Positions 22,757 to 32,102 of a stretch of DNA of 64,000 nt are shown in pieces (position 1 is the first letter of the stretch; each line of letters opens with the position of its first letter). This DNA is from Patiriisocius sp047731265 (GTDB lineage Bacteria; Bacteroidota; Bacteroidia; Flavobacteriales; Flavobacteriaceae). The notes beneath the pieces are model-generated. The model did no database searches and was not told where the DNA came from. It saw only the letters and a list, made by a program, of their open reading frames with translations. The stretch is from assembly GCF_047731265.1 (NCBI RefSeq), contig NZ_CP159835.1:3348001-3412000 (forward strand), read 5' to 3'. The position numbers were made by a program, and so were the translations under genes.

Positions 22757-23058
22757 TTTTATTCTTGATTTATTCTTAAGAAATCCCACTTCAGAATGTC
22801 GGATAAACTGTTTTAAATTTTATTTAAATTACTATCTAAATCAACTTTCCGCCAACCTGCGGATTACATAATTTTAGTATTATTAGGACTCCCCCTTTAG
22901 TTCCTCAGTGGTGGCAAGCAGCGGCGAAGCGGGCTAGTTTGTTGTTTTATTTTGAATTTTTAGTTTGTACGTTTAGAAAAGACGAACACGTTTATCGTTT
23001 ATGAATTTATAAGTTGTACTTTTTTTAAAAGATTGCTTGCTAACTTTTAAACTCTTTT
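22757..23058. other. Intergenic between purC and phoH
   Basis: About 300 bp with no open frame of coding character. It contains GGACTCCCCCTTTAG followed by a GC-richer patch (GCAAGCAGCGGCGAAGCGGG) of the kind seen in dispersed flavobacterial intergenic repeats. No promoter box is clear. Confidence 0.4.
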
Positions 23059-24015
23059 TTACGAATCTAAATTTTCAATACTCTTATAAGCTGAAATAAC
23101 TTCTTTAACGAGTCTATGACGAATTATATCTTTATCGTCTAAATGAATTATTCCTACCCCTTTAACATCTTTAAGAACTAGGAGCGCTTCTTTTAATCCA
23201 GAAATTACACGTCTGGGTAAATCTATTTGCCCTGGATCTCCGGTAATCATGAATTTTGCGTGTTTTCCCATCCTCGTCAAAAACATCTTCATTTGAGCGT
23301 GCGTTGTATTTTGAGCCTCGTCTAAGATTACAAAGGCATTATCTAATGTTCTCCCACGCATAAAAGCCATTGGAGCAATTTGAATTACTCCTTTTTCAAC
23401 ATAGCTTTCTAGCTTTTCATGCGGAATCATATCTCGCAATGCATCATACAAAGGCTGCATATATGGATCTAATTTTTCTTTGAGATCTCCTGGTAAAAAT
23501 CCTAAGTTTTCTCCTGCTTCTACTGCAGGACGTGTTAAGATAATTTTTTTAACTTGTTTTTCTTTGAGTGCTCTAACTGCTAAGGCAACACCTGTATATG
23601 TTTTACCCGTTCCCGCAGGACCTACTGCAAAAACCATATCATTTTTACCCATTAATTCAACTAGCTTTCGCTGGTTTGCGGTGACTGCTTTAATTTGTTT
23701 TCCACTAACTCCATGAACTAATATTTCCCCACTTTTAGCAGTGGTTTCATAATCTGCTTTGCTCCGACTTAAAAGAACACGCTCCATAACATTCTCATCA
23801 ATTTTATTATATTTTGTAAAATGTTCTAAGAGCATTGTAATGCGTTTATCAAACTCTTCAAGCACATCATCATCGCCATAGGCCTTTATTTTACTGCCTC
23901 GAGCGACAATTTTAAGTTTCGGAAAATAATTTTTTAGGAGATTAATATTCGAATTTTGATTCCCGAAGAATTCCCCAGGATTAATCTCAGTTAGTTCAAT
24001 AATAAGTTCGTTCAA
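23059..24015 (-). CDS. phoH: PhoH family ATPase
   Basis: A 318-residue PhoH/PhoL-type protein. An N-terminal KH-like part (about 15-65) precedes the P-loop NTPase. Walker A is GPAGTGKT at 132-139 and Walker B is AFVILDEAQN near 225, followed by MFLTRMGKHAKFMITGDPGQ (sensor region). PhoH proteins are RNA-linked ATPases connected to ribosome maturation and RNA handling. The start is TTG at 24013-24015 (MNELIIELTEINPG); no ATG fits better. It is divergent from the SAM hydrolase gene. Confidence 0.93.
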   Translation of the reverse strand: MNELIIELTEINPGEFFGNQNSNINLLKNYFPKLKIVARGSKIKAYGDDDVLEEFDKRITMLLEHFTKYNKIDENVMERVLLSRSKADYETTAKSGEILVHGVSGKQIKAVTANQRKLVELMGKNDMVFAVGPAGTGKTYTGVALAVRALKEKQVKKIILTRPAVEAGENLGFLPGDLKEKLDPYMQPLYDALRDMIPHEKLESYVEKGVIQIAPMAFMRGRTLDNAFVILDEAQNTTHAQMKMFLTRMGKHAKFMITGDPGQIDLPRRVISGLKEALLVLKDVKGVGIIHLDDKDIIRHRLVKEVISAYKSIENLDS

Positions 24016-24091
24016 AAGCGGTTCTGATTTTAAGATGAATACTTTATTATAAGTTCATTGTAAATATACTTTTATAGAACTAAAAGTAGTT

Positions 24092-24099
24092 TAAATTTG
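24092..24099 (+). promoter_or_regulatory. Putative -7 box of the SAM hydrolase gene
   Basis: TAAATTTG fits TAnnTTTG and lies 34 bp before the ATG at 24133, a plausible leader length. An upstream TTG at standard spacing is not obvious. Confidence 0.45.
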
Positions 24100-24132
24100 T
24101 AACAGTACTGTCAACAAAATATCAACAAATAC

Positions 24133-24963
24133 ATGCCCATAATAACCTTAACTACAGACTTTGGCGAAAAAGATCACTTTGCGGGTGCAGTAAAAGGGGC
24201 TATTTATACCGAGTTAGAGAGCGTTAAAATTGTTGATATCTCGCATTCTGTTTCACCATTTCATATTACAGAGGCGGCATATATAATTCAAAATGCGTAC
24301 AAAAGCTTTCCCATAGGAACGATACATATTATAGGTATTGACAGCGAGTTTAATCCTGAAAACAAACACATAGCGGCCTATCTTGACGGTCATTATTTTG
24401 TGTGTGCTAACAATGGAATTATTTCGATGTTAACCAACGATATTAATCCAGAAAAGATTGTTGAAATTAATATTCACGATCGGATTATCTCAAACTTCCC
24501 AGTGTTAGACGTTTTTGTAAAAGTTGCCTGTCATATTGCTCGTGGCGGAACGCTAGAGGTCATTGGAAAACCTATTTCTGAAATTAAAGAAATACGAGGC
24601 ATACGACCACAAGTGAATCAAGAAGCAAATCAAATTATTGGCAGTGTAATTTATATTGATAACTATGGCAACGTTATTACAAATATCAAGAAGTCACTGT
24701 TTGAAGAGGTTGGGAAAGGACGAGAATTTAAAATTGCTACTCGAACCGCTAGTTTTGATAAAATCCATAGCCACTATAGTGATGCTATAAACTTTGAACA
24801 ACCTGTTGAAAAAAGAGATGAAGACGGTAAAAAAATAGCCTTATGGAATTCTTCTCAATATTTAGAACTTGCTATTTACAAAAGCAATCCGGCAACCGTG
24901 GGCAGCGCGTCCACCTTATTTGGATTGGCATATAGAGATACTATTGTTCTTAATTTTAATTAA
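24133..24963 (+). CDS. S-adenosylmethionine hydroxide adenosyltransferase (SAM hydrolase)
   Basis: A 276-residue cytosolic enzyme of the DUF62/SAM_adeno_trans family, related to fluorinase, which splits SAM to adenosine and methionine using an activated water. The N-terminal MPIITLTTDFGEKDHFAGAVKG with the family Asp, VKIVDISHSV and the downstream VDNYGNVITNIK-like segment (IYIDNYGNVITN) are characteristic. Its 3' end is 15 bp from a small monooxygenase-like gene, so the two are probably cotranscribed. The physiological role in Bacteroidetes is not settled. Confidence 0.9.
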   Translation: MPIITLTTDFGEKDHFAGAVKGAIYTELESVKIVDISHSVSPFHITEAAYIIQNAYKSFPIGTIHIIGIDSEFNPENKHIAAYLDGHYFVCANNGIISMLTNDINPEKIVEINIHDRIISNFPVLDVFVKVACHIARGGTLEVIGKPISEIKEIRGIRPQVNQEANQIIGSVIYIDNYGNVITNIKKSLFEEVGKGREFKIATRTASFDKIHSHYSDAINFEQPVEKRDEDGKKIALWNSSQYLELAIYKSNPATVGSASTLFGLAYRDTIVLNFN

Positions 24964-24978
24964 AAGCATCCCAATTAT

Positions 24979-25278
24979 ATGTTTACAAGAATCGTGAAAA
25001 TGGAGTTTAAAGGAGAAATGGTATCCCTGTTTCTTGCTAATTTTGAAAAGATAAAGGGCAAGATTCGTAATTTTGAAGGATGTGAATATCTGAAGTTGTT
25101 ACGAGACAAAAACGACCCAACTATATTTTTTACTTATAGTAAATGGCAACATGAAGATCATTTAGAAAATTATAGAAATAGCGAATTATTTAAAGGTGTT
25201 TGGGCAACAACAAAACCAATGTTTCGTTCTAAAGCCGCTGCTTGGAGTGTGGACGTGCTGGATGCCGGTAGCCAGTAG
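24979..25278 (+). CDS. Antibiotic biosynthesis monooxygenase-like (ABM) protein
   Basis: A 99-residue protein with an ABM ferredoxin-like fold pattern: MFTRIVKMEFKGEMVSLF, CEYLKLLRDKNDPTIFF, then YSKWQHEDHLENYRNS and LFKGVWATTKP. The W-x-s-x-x-H/L-x-x-H pattern is common in quinol monooxygenase-like or putative dehydratase ABM proteins. The reaction is unknown. It follows the SAM hydrolase gene by 15 bp and precedes gldF. Confidence 0.82.
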   Translation: MFTRIVKMEFKGEMVSLFLANFEKIKGKIRNFEGCEYLKLLRDKNDPTIFFTYSKWQHEDHLENYRNSELFKGVWATTKPMFRSKAAAWSVDVLDAGSQ

Positions 25279-25422
25279 TCGAAATCTTTTAATGGAGAAT
25301 ATAATTTATTGAAAATGACTTCTAAACTACTTGAATCATAAACCAATACACAAAACTAAAAGCTCACAACCGAAAACGCAGCTTAAAGCTAAAAACATAT
25401 AAACCTTTAAACTTATAACCTT

Positions 25423-26142
25423 TTGTTCTCTATCATTAAAAAAGAAATAACCTCCTTTTTCTCAAGTCCAATTGGATATTTGGTCATAGGGATATTCCTT
25501 ATTATTAATGGCTTGTTCTTATGGATTTTTGAAGGTGATTTTAATATTCTGGATAGTGGCTTTGCAGATTTAGCTCCATTTTTCGACTTAGCTCCTTGGG
25601 TGCTGCTCTTCTTAATACCGGCAGTAACCATGCGTGCTTTTAGTGACGAGTTAAGACAAGGTACCTTAGAGCTTTTACTAACAAAACCATTGTCCATAAA
25701 AACAATTGTCTTAGGCAAATTTTGGGGTGCCGTTTTGCTAATTATCATTGCCTTAATCCCTACCCTATTATATGTAAGTACGATTTCTAGCCTTGGAAAT
25801 CCTGCAGGAAATTTTGACCTAGGCAGTACCCTAGGTTCTTATATTGGATTGTTCTTTTTAGTACTTTCCTATACCGCCATTGGCGTATTTGCTTCTACCC
25901 TATCTTCCAATCAAATTGTATCTTTCATTGTAGCATTTTTGCTTTGTTTCTTCCTTTATTATGGCTTTGACGCAATGAATGCCTTAACAAGTTCAAATAG
26001 CTTTATTGGGCAACTTGGATTTAAATTTCATTATGACAGTATTGCTAGAGGTGTTTTGGACACACGAGATATTGTTTACTTTTTAAGTATTGCTATTGTC
26101 TTTTTAGGTGCAACTGTTTTAAAACTGAAAAACACATATTGA
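25423..26142 (+). CDS. gldF: Gliding motility ABC transporter permease GldF
   Basis: A 239-residue inner-membrane permease with six hydrophobic segments. It starts at TTG 25423 (FSIIKKEITSFFSSPIGYLV), the conserved N-terminus of GldF; no ATG lies nearby. GldF works with GldG and the ATPase GldA in gliding and perhaps secretion by Bacteroidetes. gldA is not adjacent here. Its stop overlaps the gldG start (TTGA), so the two are translationally coupled. Confidence 0.93.
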   Translation: MFSIIKKEITSFFSSPIGYLVIGIFLIINGLFLWIFEGDFNILDSGFADLAPFFDLAPWVLLFLIPAVTMRAFSDELRQGTLELLLTKPLSIKTIVLGKFWGAVLLIIIALIPTLLYVSTISSLGNPAGNFDLGSTLGSYIGLFFLVLSYTAIGVFASTLSSNQIVSFIVAFLLCFFLYYGFDAMNALTSSNSFIGQLGFKFHYDSIARGVLDTRDIVYFLSIAIVFLGATVLKLKNTY

Positions 26143-27833
26143 TAGCCTCCAAAAACATAAAATTTGTCGCTGTATTAATTGCGGTAGTAGTACTCTCAAA
26201 TGTCTTGAGTCAATATCTCTACAAACGATTTGACTTAACACAAGACAAACGCTATACAATTGCCAAGGCTACGGAAATAATTATTGAAAAAGCAGCAGTA
26301 CCCTTGATCATAGATGTTTTCTTAGAAGGTAAATTTCCTGCGGAATTTAGGCGACTTCAAGCCGAAACCAAACAACTCCTCAATGAGTTTTCAGCTAGAA
26401 ACCGAAACATTCAATTTGAATTTATAAATCCTTTAGAAAGCACCGAAAATCTCGAAAAAATTGAAGCTGAATTCTTCAAAAACGGTCTTATTCCTGCGGA
26501 AGTACAAGTGCGTGATAATGGAAAAATTTCCATAGAAAGAATTTATCCTTGGGCAATGGCTTATTATAATGGGAAAACCGTTAAAATTCCGTTGTTAAAA
26601 AATACTTTGGGTGCTACTTCACAAGAGCGGGTACATAATTCTATTCAAAATTTAGAATACGCTTTTGCTGATGGTTTTAACAAACTTATTAACGCAAAAA
26701 GCAAAACCGTGGCTGTTCTTAAGGGAAACGGAGAATTAGAAGACAAACAAATTGCCAGTTTCTTAAAAACTACAAGAGAATATTACGGTATTGCACCCTT
26801 CATTTTAGACAGTGTTTCTCAAAATCCTGAGCGCACCTTGCAGCAACTTACCACTTTTGATCTCGTCGTAATAGCAAAACCTACCGAAGCATTTACTGAT
26901 GCCGAAAAATATGTGCTTGATCAATACATTATGAATGGTGGTGCATCCCTGTGGCTTCTGGATGTTATAGAACAAAAGCAAGATCCACAAACAGGTAAAA
27001 TGTATGCGGTGGCCAATGATTTAGGACTCAACGATTTGCTTTTTAAATATGGTCTTCGTATAAACCCTACGCTAGTAAAGGATATGTACAGTGCTCCCAT
27101 TGTTTTAGCACAAGGCACTGAGGAAGACTCCCAATACCAGCAATATCCTTGGTTTTTCTATCCGCTGGTCGCAAGCGCACAATCACACCCCATTGTCACA
27201 AATATTGAAGGGGTAAAATTTGAATATGCGGCGCCCATAGACGTATTGGATACCGATGTTAAAAAAACAGTTTTACTAAGCAGCTCACCACTCACTAGTT
27301 TTAACATCCTGCCATTGGAAATAAACTTTGATCTATACATCCCTCAGTTTTTAAAATATGTAAACGAAGGTCCTAATCCAGAAGCCTTTTCTGCTGGAGA
27401 AATACCGCTCGCTGTATTGCTTGAAGGAACCTTTACTTCAGCTTTAAAAAACAGGGTAAAGCCGTTCAAAATAAAAGATAAATCCATTTTAAAGGATCAA
27501 AGTGTCCCCACAAAAATGATTGTGGTTAGTGATGGTGATCTTATAAAAAATCAGTTTGACAAAAACAGACCCCTACCCACGGGTTTTGATAAAATGACCC
27601 AGACGATGTATGGAAACAGTGATTTTCTGCTCAATAGTATCAACTATTTATTGGATGACACAGGACTTATAAACATACGTACAAAGAAAATTACCATCCC
27701 TTTTCTCGACCCACAAAAAGCACAAAACGACCGTGTCTTTTGGCAGGCTATTAACCTTTTGTTGCCATTGGTTTTATTAGGTATTTTTGGAGGAGTCTTT
27801 AACTACTATAGAAAACGCAAATATGCATGCTAA
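26139..27833 (+). CDS. gldG: Gliding motility ABC transporter component GldG
   Basis: A 564-residue membrane-anchored periplasmic protein. There is one helix at about 8-26 (IKFVAVLIAVVVLSNVLSQ), a long ABC_transp_aux domain (FDLTQDKRYTIAKAT, GNGELEDKQIASFL, FDLVVIAKPTEAFTDAEKYV) and a C-terminal helix (AINLLLPLVLLGIFGGVFNY) before a basic tail. It begins with TTG 26139, overlapping the gldF stop. Partner of GldF in the gliding ABC complex. Confidence 0.93.
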   Translation: MIASKNIKFVAVLIAVVVLSNVLSQYLYKRFDLTQDKRYTIAKATEIIIEKAAVPLIIDVFLEGKFPAEFRRLQAETKQLLNEFSARNRNIQFEFINPLESTENLEKIEAEFFKNGLIPAEVQVRDNGKISIERIYPWAMAYYNGKTVKIPLLKNTLGATSQERVHNSIQNLEYAFADGFNKLINAKSKTVAVLKGNGELEDKQIASFLKTTREYYGIAPFILDSVSQNPERTLQQLTTFDLVVIAKPTEAFTDAEKYVLDQYIMNGGASLWLLDVIEQKQDPQTGKMYAVANDLGLNDLLFKYGLRINPTLVKDMYSAPIVLAQGTEEDSQYQQYPWFFYPLVASAQSHPIVTNIEGVKFEYAAPIDVLDTDVKKTVLLSSSPLTSFNILPLEINFDLYIPQFLKYVNEGPNPEAFSAGEIPLAVLLEGTFTSALKNRVKPFKIKDKSILKDQSVPTKMIVVSDGDLIKNQFDKNRPLPTGFDKMTQTMYGNSDFLLNSINYLLDDTGLINIRTKKITIPFLDPQKAQNDRVFWQAINLLLPLVLLGIFGGVFNYYRKRKYAC

Positions 27834-27872
27834 CTGTTAATAAGTTAGTTTTTAGTAACGTTGTAATTGAGA

Positions 27873-27880
27873 TATATTTG
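27873..27880 (+). promoter_or_regulatory. Putative dnaN promoter -7 box
   Basis: TATATTTG matches TAnnTTTG and lies 78 bp before the dnaN ATG. No TTG is seen at about 20 bp upstream, so it is a partial match. Confidence 0.4.
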
Positions 27881-27881
27881 T

Positions 27882-27910
27882 ACCTCGACTGCGCTCAGCA
27901 CAGGTAGCTT
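27882..27910 (+). repeat. Dispersed palindrome-like element (CTCGACTGCGCTCAG)
   Basis: The sequence CCTCGACTGCGCTCAGCACAGG, GC-richer than its surroundings, is an imperfect palindrome of a type I know as widespread in flavobacterial intergenic regions. It lies in the presumed dnaN leader. Only one copy is in this window, so the repeat status is from general knowledge. Confidence 0.35.
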
Positions 27911-27958
27911 GAGTTATAGTTTTAGAATCATTTTTTTATCATAAAGAAATAACAACCC

Positions 27959-29077
27959 ATGAAATTTATCGTATCCAGTTCGTATCTTTTAAAGCAACTT
28001 CAGGTTTTAGGAGGTATTATAAACAATAACAACACACTTCCTATTTTAGATAATTTCTTATTTGATTTGGATAATAATTCGTTAAGGGTTTCTGCTTCAG
28101 ATTTAGAAACTACGGTATCTTCCATTTTAGATGTAGAAAGTTCAGAAAGTGGCGTAGTTTGTATTCCTGCAAGATTGTTGTTGGATACATTAAAGACCTT
28201 CCCTGAGCAACCACTTACCTTCACTATCGAAGATAATAACACGGTAGAGATTAGTTCTAACCACGGTAAATACGCATTGGCGTATGCAGCTGGCGAAGAT
28301 TTTCCGCAGCCTGTAACTTTAAAAGATCCATCAGCAACTATTTTGCAAGGTGATGTTCTTGCCACTGCGATTAGTAAAACTATTTTCGCCAGTGGTAATG
28401 ACGATTTGAGACCTGTAATGAGTGGTGTCTTTTTTCAGTTTAATACAGATGGGTTAACTTTTGTTGCTACAGACGCTCATAAACTAGTTAAATACACTCG
28501 AAGTGATATTAGCGCATCAGAAACAGCAGAATTCATCATGCCTAAGAAACCTTTAAATCTTTTAAAAGGTATTTTAGCCGGTAGCGAAGATGAAGTTACG
28601 ATTGAATATAATGAGAGCAACGCAAAGTTTACTTTTGACAAAACAGAAATGATCTGTCGTCTAATCGACGGGAAATATCCTAATTACGAGGCAGTAATCC
28701 CTAAGGAGAATCCAAATAAATTAACAATTGACCGCAACCAATTTTTAAACAGTGTGCGTCGTGTTTCTATTTTCAGTAATAAAACGACTCACCAAATACG
28801 TTTAAAAATTGCAGGAGCAGAACTAAATGTATCTGCGGAAGATATTGACTACAGCAACAAAGCAGAAGAGCGTTTAACTTGCGATTACCAGGGAGATGAT
28901 ATGCAGATAGGTTTCAACTCCCGTTTTTTAACCGAGATGTTAAACAATCTCACCAGCAACGAAGTATCGTTAGAAATGAGTTTGCCAAACCGTGCAGGAA
29001 TTCTTACTCCTACAGATGGTCTTGATGAAGGCGAAGTAGTGACTATGCTTGTGATGCCAGTGATGTTGAACAACTAG
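27959..29077 (+). CDS. dnaN: DNA polymerase III sliding clamp (beta subunit)
   Basis: A 372-residue ring-forming clamp with three similar domains (about 1-120, 128-250, 252-372). Typical blocks are LPILDNFLFDLDNNSLRVSA, RPVMSGVFFQF, ATDAHKLVKYTR, DGKYPNYEAVIPKENPN and the C-terminal VTMLVMPVML. ATG start. It is followed by a strong terminator and is not next to dnaA here, which is usual in Bacteroidetes. Confidence 0.97.
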   Translation: MKFIVSSSYLLKQLQVLGGIINNNNTLPILDNFLFDLDNNSLRVSASDLETTVSSILDVESSESGVVCIPARLLLDTLKTFPEQPLTFTIEDNNTVEISSNHGKYALAYAAGEDFPQPVTLKDPSATILQGDVLATAISKTIFASGNDDLRPVMSGVFFQFNTDGLTFVATDAHKLVKYTRSDISASETAEFIMPKKPLNLLKGILAGSEDEVTIEYNESNAKFTFDKTEMICRLIDGKYPNYEAVIPKENPNKLTIDRNQFLNSVRRVSIFSNKTTHQIRLKIAGAELNVSAEDIDYSNKAEERLTCDYQGDDMQIGFNSRFLTEMLNNLTSNEVSLEMSLPNRAGILTPTDGLDEGEVVTMLVMPVMLNN

Positions 29078-29132
29078 GTTTTCCCTCCTTCGCTGAAAAT
29101 AAGAAGCATAAGATAGGATTTTAGTAAAATAG

Positions 29133-29168
29133 AATAAGCTCTCCAATTTGGGGAGCTTATTTTATTTA
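29133..29168 (+). terminator. dnaN terminator
   Basis: AATAAGCTCTCC (29133-29144) pairs with GGGGAGCTTATT (29150-29161), 12 bp with one G-T pair and a 5-nt loop, followed by TTTATTT. Confidence 0.85.
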
Positions 29169-29534
29169 AAGGAGTCCTGTCAAACTAAGAAGTAATACCG
29201 CTTACTCCTACCTTGCGTTACCCTAAACATTTTAAAAGACAATTTAAAACCAATTGTTTAATAACAGCAACAAACTTAGTTTGACAAATTATTTGACTTA
29301 TTTGCCCCTGATTTTTTTGTTGAATAGCGATAACAAATTTTATAACCGCAGGTTTTTCTTCCTGTTTTTTAGGTAAAAACGTCTATAAGAACAACCTATT
29401 TCGAGATACTGTCTTTCCTGTTTTTTTTTAACATTTTGTCGTTACCTAACAAAAAAGGATGGTTCACAACGTTTTTTTGTTGTGATTACAACTATAAAGT
29501 ATTTTCATAAAAAATAATTTTAAAATACTTAAAA
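29169..29534. other. Intergenic downstream of dnaN
   Basis: About 365 bp, AT-rich, with several T runs and no frame of coding character. I see no tRNA or clear promoter except AT-rich sequence just before the small ORF at 29535. Confidence 0.4.
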
Positions 29535-29798
29535 ATGATGATAAAACAACAACACAAACACTGCATAGTACTTTTTGGGTTATTACTACGCTGCCCGCTA
29601 TTGAATATCTCACAAACACAACTAGGACGGGATATTGATGGGGAGGCTGCTGATGATTTTTCAGGTGAATCCGTAAGTCTAAGTGCAGATGGCACTATAA
29701 TGGCCGTTGGAGCAAATAGAAATGATGGAAATGGAACTAATTCTGGACACGTACGCATTTCTGGCTATGATGGCGATAACTGGAATCAAGGATTTTGA
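29535..29798 (+). pseudogene. Truncated FG-GAP-like surface protein remnant
   Basis: An 87-residue frame starts with a hydrophobic signal-like segment (CIVLFGLLLRCPLLNIS) and then one repeat of a known flavobacterial surface-protein type: QLGRDIDGEAADDFSGESVS, LSADGTIMAVGA, NDGNGTNSGHVRI. Such repeats normally occur many times in proteins of several hundred residues. Here the frame stops after one unit, at WNQGF, where a second QLG repeat would be expected. It is best read as the 5' stub of a deleted gene. Confidence 0.65.
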
Positions 29799-29826
29799 AT
29801 CAAGCGAACATTTTTAAAAAATAAAA

Positions 29827-29852
29827 TCTCTCAACTCGGAAGATTTTTTTAT
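29827..29852 (+). terminator. Weak hairpin with T7 tract
   Basis: AAATCT and AGATTT pair over an 11-nt loop and the T run is seven bases. It may end transcription of the stub gene before the TonB receptor gene. Confidence 0.4.
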
Positions 29853-29899
29853 GTCTATGCATTTCTAAATGTTCTTACTTTGCGTATTTTCACTTTATC

Positions 29900-31987
29900 A
29901 TGAAAAAAGGTCTTTTGGTATGTAGTATGCTCTTTATTTTCTGTGTTAACAGTTCTGCGCAAAAAACACTAAAGGATTCGGTGAGCAGCGCCACGTCCTT
30001 AAGACCGGTAATACTTTCTGCCTCCTTTCAAAAAGAGAGTGGTGTTTTAGTGCCCACTTCTCAAATTTCTGAAGAGGCTATTGCACAATTTAGTCCTGTA
30101 GATTTGGTGGACGTTATAAATCAAACTACTGGGGTTTATATACAAAGTGGCGCAATTAATACCAATAGGATTACGATTCGCGGAGTGGGATCGCGGACGC
30201 TTTTTGGCACTAATAAAATACGTGCCTATTTTAATGGGATTCCAATTACAAACGGCGCAGGAGAAACCACCATTGATAGCTATAACACGAACACTATAGG
30301 AAATTTAGAAATCGTAAAAGGACCTAAAGCCACACAATACGGTAGCAATCTAGGAGGCACTTTGTTACTGTCAACAAACAAACCTGAGGCAGATGGTTTT
30401 TCGCTGCACAATTATTTTACAGTGGGTTCTTTTGGCTTGTTCAAACACACCACTAATTTTGTGGTAGAAGATGATGATTTAAGTGTTCATTATAGTTATG
30501 AGCATTTGCAACTAGATGGATATCGAGAAAATAATGCCTATAATAGAAATAGTTATTTACTTACTATCGATTCTAGGTTGAACGATACCTTTTCATTGGG
30601 TATTCTTTTTCAGCATTTTAATACCTATGCTGAAATAGCCAGTTCTTTATCTCAAGAAAATTTTGATGTAGATCCCTCGCAAGCAGCTTTTACTTGGGGG
30701 CAGGCCAAAGGTTTTAAAGACAACAGGTCTGTTCTTGCGGGATTGAGTTTGACTTCAAAAATTTCTGAAAGTGTTAGCAATACGACCAGTATTTATTATT
30801 CTTATTTAGATTCTTACGAACCCAGACCTTTCAATATTTTAGATCAACACACCAATGGCTATGGCGCTCGAAGTATTTTTGCCAAAGAATTTTTTAACCG
30901 AAACCGAAAAACAATCATAAGCCTAGGAACTGAATGGAATCAAGATTTTTATAATTGGGAAACCATTGAAAATAGATATGAAGAAAATGCAGGCTTTGGC
31001 AGTTTAGAAGGTCAAATGTTAAGTGATAACAAAGAAGAGAGAACTAGTTTTAATATTTTTGGCGCCGCAAAATTTCCCGTTAGCGCAAAGATTAAAGCTG
31101 AAGTGGGGTTGAATATAAACAAGACCCAGTACTCATATTCAGATTTATTTACTTTAGGAACCGAAAATAAAAGTGCCAACCGAAATTTTGACCCGATCCT
31201 CGCTCCTAATCTTAGTCTTTTATACCTGCTAAACTCCAGCATTACATTTTACGCAAACGGGAGTCGTGGTTTTAATTATCCAAGTATTGAAGAAACCCTA
31301 ACTCCAGAAGGTGTTATCAATCCAGACATAAGCCCTGAAAAAGGATGGAATTATGAAATAGGGACAGAAACCAAATTCTTTAATAACAAACTCCAAATAC
31401 AAGTAGCAGCCTACCTCCTATCCATTCAAGATTTATTGGTGGCAGAACGGGTGGGAGACGATCAATTTATTGGGCGAAACGCAGGAAAAACAGAACACAA
31501 AGGATTGGAAGTATCCATAAACTATAAAGACAGTTTGGGTGAGAAACTTACTTTAGCTGCTTATGTAAATTCAGAATTCAATGCACATACCTTTGTAGAC
31601 TTTGTAGATGGCGATAGTGATTTTTCTGGGAATGGCTTGACAGGGATTCCAAGAGAAAAAATAGCCACAGGATTTCGAGTTACGCACGATCTTGGCTTCT
31701 TTGCCTCTACAAATTATCAATACATAGGAGTTCAACCCATTACAGATTCAAATTCATTGTACAGCGATTCTTATCAAATAGTTAATGTATTGGCTGGATA
31801 TAAAACGAATATTTATAATTTTCTTACGGCCACCATTTCCGCAGGGATCAATAATCTAGCAGATGAGACATACGCTTCCTCTATTCTTATAAATGCTTCG
31901 TCTTTTGGAGGGAATTCACCTAGGTATTTCTATCCAGGGGAGCCAAGAAATTATTTCACCAGTTTTCAGGTATCTTATTTTTTCTAA
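29900..31987 (+). CDS. TonB-dependent outer-membrane receptor
   Basis: A 695-residue receptor for active uptake across the outer membrane. A signal peptide (about 1-21) is followed by a plug domain from about residue 50 (VDLVDVINQTTGVYIQSG, RITIRGVGSRTLFGTN, IEVVKGP-like LEIVKGPKATQYGSN, GGTLLLST) and a 22-strand barrel ending with Phe (FTSFQVSYFF). It lacks the CarboxypepD_reg N-terminal extension and has no SusD partner, so it is an FecA/BtuB-like importer of iron chelates or another small ligand. A TTACTTTGC motif at 29875-29883 may be its -7 box. The ligand is unknown. Confidence 0.9.
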   Translation: MKKGLLVCSMLFIFCVNSSAQKTLKDSVSSATSLRPVILSASFQKESGVLVPTSQISEEAIAQFSPVDLVDVINQTTGVYIQSGAINTNRITIRGVGSRTLFGTNKIRAYFNGIPITNGAGETTIDSYNTNTIGNLEIVKGPKATQYGSNLGGTLLLSTNKPEADGFSLHNYFTVGSFGLFKHTTNFVVEDDDLSVHYSYEHLQLDGYRENNAYNRNSYLLTIDSRLNDTFSLGILFQHFNTYAEIASSLSQENFDVDPSQAAFTWGQAKGFKDNRSVLAGLSLTSKISESVSNTTSIYYSYLDSYEPRPFNILDQHTNGYGARSIFAKEFFNRNRKTIISLGTEWNQDFYNWETIENRYEENAGFGSLEGQMLSDNKEERTSFNIFGAAKFPVSAKIKAEVGLNINKTQYSYSDLFTLGTENKSANRNFDPILAPNLSLLYLLNSSITFYANGSRGFNYPSIEETLTPEGVINPDISPEKGWNYEIGTETKFFNNKLQIQVAAYLLSIQDLLVAERVGDDQFIGRNAGKTEHKGLEVSINYKDSLGEKLTLAAYVNSEFNAHTFVDFVDGDSDFSGNGLTGIPREKIATGFRVTHDLGFFASTNYQYIGVQPITDSNSLYSDSYQIVNVLAGYKTNIYNFLTATISAGINNLADETYASSILINASSFGGNSPRYFYPGEPRNYFTSFQVSYFF

Positions 31988-32102
31988 AGAGAGGCATAGG
32001 GCACTAGCACTTAAATTTTAACGTATAATCATATCACAACTAGTAAGATTTTCATATTTTCGGTTATTGTTAAAAACCAACCAATTAAATAGTCTTCATA
32101 CG

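Noticed and set aside
25413..25748. 111-codon minus-strand frame opposite gldF
   Set aside because: gldF is clearly identified on the plus strand; the antisense frame is a codon-bias shadow.
27882..27910. Operator or riboswitch in the dnaN leader
   Set aside because: The GC-rich piece resembles a common dispersed intergenic repeat and has no riboswitch-like fold that I can see.
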